Positions 32,036 through 41,420 of a stretch of DNA of 64,000 bases are shown here, piece after piece (within the stretch, counting starts at the first letter, position 1; every line of letters begins with the position of its first letter). The notes beneath the pieces were generated by a model. The model was not told the origin of the DNA. It did not search any database and was given only the letters and a program-made list of their open reading frames with translations. This DNA comes from Bretschneidera sinensis. Lineage: Eukaryota; Streptophyta; Magnoliopsida; Brassicales; Akaniaceae. The stretch covers positions 107,324,400 to 107,388,399 of the forward strand of contig CM043700.1 of assembly GCA_023935145.1 (NCBI GenBank). The letters run 5' to 3'. A program made the position numbers and the translations under genes.

Positions 32036-33685
32036 GAGTGTCTGACTGAAGATGTAAAACTTAGTGCTTATGGGAGGCACCCCATAGCATATCCTTTTAT
32101 TGTTATTGTTTTTCATAATTCATTTTCTTGTTTATTATTAGTATTTTGTTGTTTTCCAGTTTTACTTTCGTATTTATTTTTCAGGGACAAATATACGAAG
32201 CAGTTCAAATGGTGGTGCACAATTTTCAGATTCTGTGCATTTTTGGTTACAAAGAGAGTTTCCTTATCTTTTGCTTTCACATTAAGGACAATGTCTACTT
32301 TAAGTTGGGGGTGGAGGAAACATATTCCTGTTTTTCATGTTTTTCATTGAACTGCTTGGTGTTATTTTACCTTTTTGTTTGTTTTTAGCATACTTTGTGT
32401 TAGCCTTGGAGTTAATTCATATGTTGATGATATGAGCCTAATTGAGATAGCATATAGCGGTTAGAAGAAGTTAAATCTTGCTTCGCTTTGAGAATAAATT
32501 AAGTGTTAATTTTTCTTTGGTTTGAGACTATGGTTTGTGGTATGATTGCATGATTAGTCTAAAGCATTTAGAGAAGTTTTATGTGCGACTGTTTTGTGAA
32601 TACTTTTGCGGTCTCAACAAGCTCTAGAACTTATTTGATAATCATTTGAGGCGAAAATCATAGAATGCACACTACTTAGGATATGACGTAGGCCATTTTT
32701 GGACCGTTTGGGCCTTTTTAAACTTACCCTTGTTATATTTATCGCTAGTCACCTATTTGAGCCTTTTTCTTGAAAAGAAAAATTGAGCCTTGTTTTTTTT
32801 TTTTCGATAAACCATTTACTTACCTTTATGAGCCTAAAAATATTTTATCTTTACCTTTCTTTTAAAAGAACATAGTTATACACATGTTGTGAGAAGCACT
32901 TAAAAGGAGTAAGGGTGGAAATATGAGAAAATATTACTACCATAACCCAAGTACATTAAAAGAGATAAGTTGGGGGTTGTGGAAAAGAAAAGAAAAGAAT
33001 TAAAGAGGAGGTGAATGGTCTTATGCCAAAATAATAAAAAAAAAAAAAGAGAAAAAATGAATTATGGCAAAGAGAAAAGAAAAAAAATGGTGATTTGTTG
33101 AAAGAAATGCTCGAAAAATGGTTGAAAGAGTTGGGTGTTGAAGTAAGGTTATCTTGTGCTTAAAGTGGTTGTGTTTAAATTAAGAGACTTAGTTCTTTTA
33201 TTTGTTTAAACTTTCCCATTCTTTCTTGACCTTTACCCTAGCCTAATGTTACAAGCTTATAAAAGACCTATTGATCCGATGTAGTGTGATTTTTTTACAT
33301 AGTGGAAAGTGATTTGAAAAGTAAGCCTATGGAGCTTGATTTGTGATTGATGTCACGCAATTAATAGGTTTTTAGAGGCCAAGACTTGTATTCATGATAT
33401 GTTGTGCCTAAAATCATCCAGGTGTTCGAACTAATTTATTGTGGTAAGATGGATGTTAAGAGTCCATAACGATTTTAAGGTTGACATTTGGATTATTCTT
33501 GGACTTGAGTGATATTTAATGATTCTATTTGTTGTATGTTATGCATGATTTTTGAGACAAAGATTTTGAATCACTCTTGGTTAACACCAGCATTGCTGTA
33601 TTTTGCTTTGATTTCTAAATAAAGAATTCATTTCATGTCTTTTGCTTGAATTGCTAGGGACTAGCAATAAGCTAGTTGGGGGTTG
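32036..33685 (+). other. TR-GAG unit 2 noncoding 3' half and polypurine tract
   Basis: More diverged from unit 1 than gag is. Keeps the three AGTTGGGGGT sites (32303, 32968, 33674). Poly-T (32797-32808) and poly-A (33027-33044) runs. Confidence 0.7.
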
Positions 33686-35394
33686 TGATGAGAGTCATAT
33701 AATGCATCTAAACAATACTTAATTGTTAGCATTTTAGGGTTAATCTCGGTCATAATCGCAATTTTACATGTTAATAACTCTAAATTGATATTCATAAATC
33801 ATTGACTTAATTCGATGCATTTTCAGGTGCTTTGAGTACAAAAGAGATGATAAAGCGATCCATGTTTAAAGCGCCAAATGATCTTGGGTGTCGGTGCTCG
33901 TATTTGTCCAAGGTTTAGACATGTCCAAACATGATTTAAAAATGGTTAAAGTCTAAACTAAGGTTTGAGTAATAAATTACAGTAAGTTAAAAGACTGCAC
34001 ACAAGTGTGTGCATCACTTTGGACCAAGGTAAGGGTAGGCACACTAGTGTGTGCACTTCTGCATACAAGCTAAAGGAGTTTCACTAAATTGCCAGAATTT
34101 CCCGTACAGATCAATCATCTTTGCAGATTAAACTGTATTGATGTAAGAAGAACCAGGAGATGAACCATATATGCTTAGAAAGATCCGGAAGTCTATTTTC
34201 TGGAGAATTTTATAGTTCATAAAAAGGAGTTTTCTAGAGAAAGTTATGGCAGTTTTAGTAGACACAGGTCAGGCTTCCAGATCAGCATCCACCTAGCGCC
34301 ACGCCCCTCACTTTCCAGCGCTGCACTCTCACTTTCCAGCGCTGCACCTCTCACTTTCCAGTTCCCACTTGGTCCAAGACCAAATTAGGGCTGCACAATG
34401 ACATTTTATGGACCAAAATGCCCCTAACTACTTGTGATCTATAAATAGATGCTTAAAGAGTGTGCAGCCAACATTCATTTTCAAGAAAGAAAAGGGAAAG
34501 CAAGGAAGAAAGAAAAAAGAGAGGATCCAAGGGATCCAAATTCAGCATTCTTCCCTTTTATTTCTAAGTTTCTTGAGGGCTGGAAATCAAGGGGAGAGAG
34601 CACCCATATTGTTCTTCCACCTTGAACTCTATGGCCAAATCAAAGGGAGAGCATCCATATTGTTCTTCCACCTTGATTTCCATGGCCAACTAATCATCTT
34701 ACAAGGGAAAGGGATGAATCTTTAAGGATTTATTGTTCTTTATTTCCTGTTCTTGATTCGGTTGAACGGATTTATTGTTGAATATTGTTTATGAATTATT
34801 CATTGATTAAGTAAGAAAGATTTGAGTTCATGTGATAGATGCACTTTTTATTCTTCTTCTTTTAGATTCTCTTAATCCGGTGATTGCATCCTTCTCCTCC
34901 ATTGAGGTTGTTTGGATGTGATTGATTCCGGTAGATTTATCTTATTGATTGTCCATTACTGCAATATTTTCATTAAAGATATATTGTCGTTTCATGATAA
35001 TCTTTAAGATCGGTCATGTGTGCATGAACTGGAATCAATGATTAATTTGTAGCAATTATATTAGAGTTATAAATGTGCTTGATTGAATATATTCCGATTG
35101 CTTGTTTAGGAGGTGAAACTTGCAATCGAGATAAAATCAATTGAATCAAGAGTGGAAATAGGGAACGAACCTAAGGAGGATTCCTGGAACCTTGTTATTT
35201 CTCATTTATATTTCATTTACATTTACGCAATTTTTCTCACATTATCTCATTATCAAAACCCAAAAATCTTTCGTTTAACTTTTATCGTTCGTTTTAAGGT
35301 TTATACATTTTCTTTTGTACTTAACTTGTTTCCCTGTGGAATCGACACCCCAAAGTTGTACTACAACTACCGTGTTATACTTTGGGCGTAATCA
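33686..35394 (+). repeat. TR-GAG LTR 3 (1709 bp), variant U3
   Basis: Starts TGATGAGAGTCATATAATGC and ends GTAATCA. From about 33880 to 34078 it carries ~200 bases where LTRs 1 and 2 have ~60 unrelated bases. Then a tandem CTCACTTTCCAGCGCTGCA repeat (34307-34366) and a 47-base tandem repeat downstream of the TATA box (about 34595-34690). It belongs to another LTR subfamily than LTRs 1-2. Confidence 0.85.
34439..34448 (+). promoter_or_regulatory. TATA box of TR-GAG LTR 3
   Basis: CTATAAATAG in the position of the LTR 1-2 box, in a rewritten promoter context. Confidence 0.6.
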
Positions 35395-35399
35395 AATTT

Positions 35400-35417
35400 T
35401 GGTGCCGTTGCTGGGGA
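35400..35417 (+). other. Primer binding site, TR-GAG unit 3
   Basis: TGGTGCCGTTGCTGGGGA, two bases off the unit 1 site. Confidence 0.8.
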
Positions 35418-35623
35418 AACAAGCTTAAGTACAAGGAAGCTTGTCAACTTTGAGTGTGACGGTAAAAGAATTGTAAATATTTTTCTTTTCAGCAATTTGT
35501 AAACACGGTAATATTGTTCTTTTACCTTTGTTTTGATTTTCTAATTTTCTTTTATTATTCTGTTTTATTTATTTTATTTTTCTGTTTTATTTATTTTATT
35601 TCCCCTCTAAATTAATTGGTGCA

Positions 35624-35837
35624 TGCTTAGACCGAGAGATTAACGAGGTAGATTCATTAGAGGACCCGAATTAGAGTTACCCTCTCCTTCCACATCCGTT
35701 GGTGAAACCTCGCCTAGATCAAACCATAGTGCACCCCCACATGAAAATTTAGAGGATTTTGTTAACATGGCTGATAATCCTAATGAGAATGTTGCTAAGA
35801 CACTTCAGGATTACCTCCACCCTACCCGCACAGCCAC
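35624..35837 (+). pseudogene. TR-GAG unit 3 gag, 5' fragment
   Basis: Starts MLRPRD then a stop (TAA), then the same frame as units 1-2 up to NVAKTLQDYLHPTRTAT, where it stops matching at about 35837 and turns into copia sequence on the opposite strand. Confidence 0.82.
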
Positions 35838-36277
35838 TTTGTTGCCTTTGTCACTTAGTTGACTAATACTAAGCAAATTTGGCTTAAAACCTTGCACATA
35901 TAATACATTATCAATGGTTGAGAAATCATTACCAACTTTTCCATACCCAATGATCTTTATCTTTGTGTTATCTCTAATGGTGACGTGTTCGCCATCCCTT
36001 AGGGTTAGTTCTTTGAACATACTTTGATCACCGATCATGTGTCCATTATCAAGGTACCAATAGTTACCTTTTTACTTGGTGTGGAGACATATCTACATTA
36101 CACAATTGCACTCTTAGGTACCCAAAATTTCTTGGGTCCTTTGGGGTTAGTTCTAGAATATATGGTTCCTTTAGGGACCCATACCTTTTTAACATTATAA
36201 GGTGCTTTAAAATTATAGACATATTGATGATGCATAATCCTAGGATAATAGTTATTAAAATTTCTAGGATTTCTTAA
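35838..36277 (-). pseudogene. Sirevirus-like copia, gag end and protease remnant
   Basis: On -: the GPKKFWVPKSA-type motif (36100-36140), then a protease region whose LDSGCSRHMTGD-type site is reduced to GHMIGDQSMF (about 36020-36050), then VLYVQGFKPNLLSISQLSDKGNKV, cut at 35837. Confidence 0.78.
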
Positions 36278-38162
36278 CTATGCATTTCTATAATTCCTTG
36301 GATAAGCAATCCTAGAGTACATGTTTCTATTATGAAAATTATGAATATGCATGTTATCTCTAGGAAATGTATGATGATAATTTTTAGGATATACATGATG
36401 GTAATTCCTAGGGTGTGCATGTGTAGTGTGTAAGTTATGAGTATGCAAACTATTTCTAGGATGCATATGATGGTTACTTCTAGGATGTGTCTTACTAGTA
36501 TATGCATTCTTTGAATTATTATTCCTAGTATTTGCATTTCTTGAGTGAGCATACATATATACATGAGTATTTCTAGGATGTTTACTTCTAGTATATGCAT
36601 TAGAATTTAAATTTGTATTTTTAGGCTTACTAGTATATATTGAGGGAGTGCTTTTAATCTTGCTAGTGACCTTGGAAGTGGAGGCTTCATTCACACATGT
36701 TGCTTTTATGAACAAAGTGTCTTTTGATTTTTGCTTCCTTAATGGGGAACAACCCAAGCCAGATTTTCCTCTACTTAGCCTTTGGCTAGATAGCACTTCA
36801 TCTAGCTTTTCTTTTCCAAGTATAAGTATAGATATGGTGCTATTCAATTCTATTATTTTCTTCTTTAGAATTTCATTTTCATTTTTTAGAAAATCTTGTG
36901 AAGAGTTATAAAGCATGGAAGATAGTTTTTCATTTTCTTCTCTTAAGCCTTCCATCTCTTTAGAAAGAAATGAGACCTCCTTTTTTAGGGTGGTATTCTT
37001 AGAATCGAATTTCTTCAATTCTTCATGCATTTCATTTATAACCTCAATTAACTCTTCACTACTACTAACAATGTTATTATTAGAAGGGGAAGAATTAGAT
37101 ACCTCATTTTTTTCGTCGATTTCCATTAAGCATAGGTTAGCAATCTCCTTGTATCTGACCTCATTGTCCGAAGAATCTTCTTCTTCGTCATCACTCCATG
37201 TGGTTGAAATCATAGCTTTCTTTTTGAAGCTCTTATATGGTTTGCTTGTTGCTATACAATCGGCCTTGATGTAACCGGGCTTTTTGCAACCATAACACAC
37301 AAGTGGTTCCTTTTTTAGAGTGGGATCCTTTGTGTAAGGTTTCTTGCTCTTCTTCAAGAACCTATGAAACCTCTTGATGATTAGAGCTATCTCACCATCT
37401 TCTTCACTGCTCTCTACCTCTTCTTCCTTTTCTTCCTCTTTGTTGCTCATAGAGGCTTTGAGAGCAATTTGCTTATTTTTCTTCTCATCATTATTGACAA
37501 TGAGATTCATTTGCTCCATCTTGTATGTCAACAATGATCTGAGGAGTGTTTCGATATCTAGTTTGTCGAGATCTTTGGCTTCTGTTATGGCCATCTTCTT
37601 TTCTTTCTAAGTTGATGGTAAAGACCTTAAGATCTTCCTTGTTAATTCAAATTCCTTAATGTTCCTATGAAGAAGCTTTAGACCGTTAACAATGGTAGTA
37701 AAACGTGAATGCATTTAAGAAATAGTTTCATTTGGAGACATTTTGAAGGTTTCATATTCGGACACTAGCATATAGATTTTTTATTTTTTAACTTCGCTAG
37801 TTCCTTCATATATAACTTGCAATTTGTCCCAAATTTCTTTAGCTAAAATACATGCAGAAATTTTATTGTATTCAGTAATTTCTAGAGCACAATGTAGCAT
37901 ACTAGTTGCTCTACTATTGAGAGATATCATTCTACAATCCTCTTCATTAAACTTTGTTTTGAGTTTAGGCATTGTATGATTGATTTCTCCAATGATTATT
38001 TCCTTTGTAGGAATTCTAGGCCCCTCTTCAATGACCCTCTATAGATTGTAATCTTGTCCTTCGACAAAGATTTTCATTCTATTTTTCCAAAAGTTATAGT
38101 TGGAGCCATTGAACAAGGGAAGCCTAGTATTGGAATGCCCTTCAGTATAGCTATTAGATGCC
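36278..38162 (-). pseudogene. Sirevirus-like copia gag, large open part
   Basis: The start at 38162 reads MASNSYTEGHSNTRLPLFNG, YNFWKNRMK, then a stop near 38040. From 37594 a 438-codon stretch is open. It has a CCHC-type knuckle in which His is Tyr (CYGCKKPGYIKADC, about residues 100-113), acidic segments, a coiled coil (about 190-270), and a His/Asn/Tyr-rich tail (about 330-437) made of degenerate repeats of the PRNYHH kind. Between the two parts frameshifts occur (37600-37800). The length fits Sirevirus gag, which is longer than that of other copia elements. Confidence 0.82.
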
Positions 38163-38206
38163 ATCATATCAACTCAAGGATTTTAAGCCTGAAATTGAGT
38201 ACAAAG

Positions 38207-38218
38207 CTCTGATACTAA
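38207..38218 (-). other. Primer binding site of the Sirevirus-like element
   Basis: On -: TTAGTATCAGAGC next to the LTR end, a variant of TGGTATCAGAGC. Confidence 0.75.
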
Positions 38219-38508
38219 TTGTAAACCGAGGTTCAAACCCAAGAGGCGGTGAATTGGGTTTTAAAAACTTTTTTCTAATTTACTTGCAAGTTTTTAAACA
38301 GTTAAATACACAAAGCATGCAACCAAATAATATGCTTGAAAGTAAAGGAGTTTAAGGAAGAGAATATGCAAACTCTGTTTATAGTGGTTCGGTAATATCG
38401 GAATCTCTCCGACCCTACATCCAATCTCTTCAAGGAACCTTTTTGAAGCAATCCACTAAAACCTTAGTCGTGCAACTTAGCGAGTGTTGCACAAATCTTA
38501 CAACCAAT

Positions 38509-38592
38509 CTCTTCCTCACAGAAGCTAATCTCTTCCTCACGGAAGTCACTCTCTTCCTCACGGAAGTCACACTCTTCCTCATGGAAGTTACA
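38509..38592 (-). repeat. 21-base tandem repeat, 4 copies
   Basis: Unit CTCTTCCTCACGGAAGTCACT on +, starts at 38509, 38530, 38551 and 38572 with exact 21-base spacing. Confidence 0.9.
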
Positions 38593-38942
38593 ATGAAGTG
38601 TTTAATCCTAAGCACTCTAAGAGTTACTACAAATCTTTCCCTTTACAATAAATGAAGTTTTCTGTAAAGAAAGTAGTAGAGAGATAGCAATAAATGCTTT
38701 TACAGATGAATAATATCTATCTTTCAAGAAGAAGCTTGAAGAATGGCTCAACAATAAATTTTTCAAAGCATTTGAGAATTAATGAGCAATCTTGTGAATT
38801 GAATGTGTTCTATTATTGTTTAAATGGTCATTGAAGTGGGTTTATATAGCCTTGAATCAATATAGCAATTTGACACTGACTTGATAGGTTTGGTGCATTA
38901 AATGCTTAAGTCTCGCGTCTCAAACAATCATATTTTTGAATT

Positions 38943-39157
38943 ACTAGTCGACTGGGTCCTTGTACTAATCAACTGAGTCAAGTGAGAAACTTCACTATTT
39001 AGGCTATGGGAGATTACCAGTCGACTGGATCCTAAGCACCAATCGACTGGGAACTTTTTGTCCCAGTTACCAGTTGACTGGATCCTTATCACTAGTCAAC
39101 TGGGAACCTTCTGTCCCATATCCCAGTCGACTGGTATATGGAGCCAATCGACTGGGT
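38943..39157. repeat. Cluster of eight CCAGTCGACTGG-type motifs
   Basis: Starts near 38943, 38964, 39016, 39038, 39069, 39091, 39122 and 39143. The copy at 39017-39028 is a perfect 12-base palindrome. Several are followed by GATCC or GG(G)TCC. Confidence 0.85.
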
Positions 39158-39469
39158 TGTCCTTCAATCTAGTTTTTCATGTTCCAAAACTATTTTTGTC
39201 ATAAAAACTTTTGTATTATTAGTTTTTTAAAGTCTTTTGTAAATTGAGCCACAAATCAAGCTATGTAATTGAACATGAGATATTTACAATTGTTTCAATT
39301 ACTTTAGTGTCTATTCTAAATCTTCTATCTTGTCTTGCTGTCTGAATTGAGTTGAGTTCTTGCATCTTGTTTCTATGCTAAATGCTTTTGCCACTTAAAC
39401 ACTTAGATAAAACTGTTAGCGCAATTAGAATAGTGCTTTGTTATTGTTAAAATCAAATATGGGTCAACA

Positions 39470-40900
39470 ATATTCAACCTAAAAAATTACCCAGTTAAAT
39501 CTCTTGAATTGTATTTAATTATGGTGGGTCCAAATAAAGGTAATTAGGCCCTCCAAATTGGTTTTGATTATGGTAAATTCATAAGCCTTTTAAATTGGGT
39601 TTAATTGTTGATTTTGTTGAGACTTAAACAAATAAAACTCAAATGGGGTGGGTTATTAAGTTGGTTGGCATATTTAAGGTGTTTTGCCTATCCAACTCAT
39701 AATTAGGCCTAGATAAAACCCATTATTATATCTTAGTGGGGCCAAATCTAAGTCACAAAATCCAATTATCATGCTAAAATCGGGCTTATGAGAATTGTCA
39801 CATTCTCATACTCCTATCAAACAAAGCCAAGCCCAACAGCTTTATTGTTCATGGAGATGAGTATGCAAAATCCTATTGGTTAACAAAAAAAAAATCAAGA
39901 GTGGGCCCATTACTCTAAACATGCAAACCCATGGATATGAATCGTTGGCGAATGAGATTGAAAAGCAGATGGGTATAGAGAAGTGTTCAGTCAAAGATGA
40001 AGAAATCAAATAAAGTTAAAATTTATCTTTTATATAAGAAAGATAAATATGGGCATTTGAAGATTATCTCCTAAAGTGTGCAAATATAAATCCATGTAAA
40101 CTATATTTATGAATCTAGACAAGATGGTGGTTAAATTCATCTTCTAAATAGATAAATTCAGTAAGAGATAAGATGATATGATTGGATTGAAAAAACACAA
40201 TTCTTCTAAGACTCTCCTATAAATATGGGAGGGCTCATTCAACATAGAGAACAAAGAAAAAATCTCTGAAACTCTTCCTGTTTTAATAATCAAATTTATT
40301 GTAGCCTAGAAAATTGTATCTCATATTTTAGAAATTATAGTGATAAAGAATAGGTAGGAAACATTCTCTTCATTTTTCTCTTGTAATTTCTATAGCCCAA
40401 AAAAAGATTTTATAATGAAATATTTTTTTTTTCATGTTTTGTTCCTTTTTATTGCTGTATTTAATCGGAGGTTACATTATCTGTATAATTAATAATATTT
40501 TTTTTTTTGATTGGGAGTACGTTCACTAAAATCCCTAAATTTCAAAAGATTTATATTTTTTCTGCACAAACACAAAAAAACCATGTTTATAAATTTCAGC
40601 ATGCCTAATAGGACCTACTCATGCTCTCATCTTTAGAAAGAAATTTTTTTTCTCTACTTAAAAATGATACTAATACATATTCTAGAATAAGAACAAAATT
40701 AAGATTATTCATCCAGGCTACAACTTGGTGGTTTTCAAACCAGAGAGGACATGGAGGGATGTTCTGATGTCATCACCTCCTCCAATGAGGATGACCAATC
40801 ATCATATTGCCCAAGTGTCCCATCATATTGTTCAGGTCAAAGATCCACAAAATACTTAAATGATGCATGTGCCCTCATCTAGGATTAATCATGCAAAGCT
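39470..40900 (+). other. Noncoding region before the Tat element, possible decayed 5' LTR
   Basis: No protein frame. A TATA box (TATAAAT, 40218-40224) is followed by CATTCAACATAGAGAACAAAG and, 150 bases later, polyadenylation-like AATGAAAT and AATAAT sequences, the layout of an LTR R-U5 region. No second LTR or recognisable primer site was found, so the start of the Tat element is not fixed. It may include non-element DNA. Confidence 0.4.
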
Positions 40901-40902
40901 TG

Positions 40903-41420
40903 TGTAGTCTTTGAAAAAAGATCCATAGTTTACATGTTGCAGCTATATGCCCAACATCTAGGGAATGAAAGTAATTCCTTCAAAGCTTGCATCCTCCCCT
41001 ACGAGGTCTAAAGTAAAAAATGTACGTGTGCAGGCTTTGAAAACAGACCCACAATTGACATGTTACAGCTATATACTCAACATCCAGGGCATGAAAGCAA
41101 TCCTTTCAAATCTTACGTCCTCCCTTGCAAGGTCTCAAGTAAAAAATATACTTATACAGAGTTTGAAAAGGACGCATAGATGAAATACTATATGCCAAGC
41201 ATCCAGGGAATAAAAAGCAATCCCTTCAAGCCTCACGTCCTCTTCTGTGAGGTCTCAAGCAAAAAATATTCCTGTGCAATTCTTTAAAAAGGGCCCATAA
41301 GTACAAAGAGCATGTTGCAGCTATATGCCCAACATACAAAAGTCACAAAATGAAGACACCCCTTCAAACCTTATGTTCCCCATAGTAGGTTCTCAAGATA
41401 AAAATTAAGCTATGAAGTAG
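40903..41420 (+). repeat. Tandem repeat, ~120-128 base unit, about 4 copies
   Basis: Units begin at CTTTGAAAA-type sequence near 40905, 41034, 41160 and 41280. Each contains ACATGTTGCAGCTATATGCCCAACAT-like and CCTTCAAR...GAGGTCTCAAG-like blocks. Copies are diverged. Satellite-like repeats in the noncoding part are known in Tat-lineage elements such as Ogre. Confidence 0.75.

Larger units (their letters stand above)
23458..35837 (+). mobile_element. Chain of gag-only LTR retrotransposons (TR-GAG-like): LTR-gag-LTR-gag-LTR-gag(partial)
   Basis: Three direct LTRs (23458-24946, 28594-30086, 33686-35394), each followed by a primer site and a gag-type internal region. Each internal region is about 3.6 kb, with gag in the first half, no protease, RT or integrase, and a noncoding second half ending in a polypurine tract. 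Gag-only plant elements of this layout are known as TR-GAG. The primer site and gag type place the relatives among Ty3/gypsy of the Athila/Tat side. Neighbouring units share an LTR, which points to unequal recombination. The third unit is cut at 35837. Confidence 0.85.
35838..39469 (-). mobile_element. 5' half of a Sirevirus/Maximus-like copia element
   Basis: On -: LTR (39469-38220), primer site, gag with a long coiled coil, and the protease start. Integrase, RT, RNase H and the 3' LTR are missing. The break at 35837 coincides with the break in TR-GAG unit 3, without target duplication. Gag start sequence and coiled-coil gag are typical of Sireviruses. Confidence 0.82.
38220..39469 (-). repeat. 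Sirevirus-like 5' LTR (1250 bp)
   Basis: Plus-strand ends TGTAAACCGAGG and GGGTCAACA. TATA box on - at 38841-38850 (CTATATAAA). It contains a 21-base tandem repeat (38509-38592) downstream of the TATA box and a cluster of CCAGTCGACTGG-type palindromes upstream (38943-39157). Confidence 0.82.

Noticed and set aside
34462..34725. 87-codon frame in TR-GAG LTR 3
   Set aside because: Made by a 47-base tandem repeat downstream of the LTR TATA box; no similarity, absent from LTRs 1 and 2.
36648..37610. Plus-strand Ser/Phe-rich open frames opposite the Sirevirus-like gag
   Set aside because: Antisense of acidic and Lys-rich coiled-coil codons; a compositional shadow.
38509..38592. Regular repeat considered as a CRISPR-like array
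   Set aside because: Units are contiguous without spacers, in an LTR of a plant genome.
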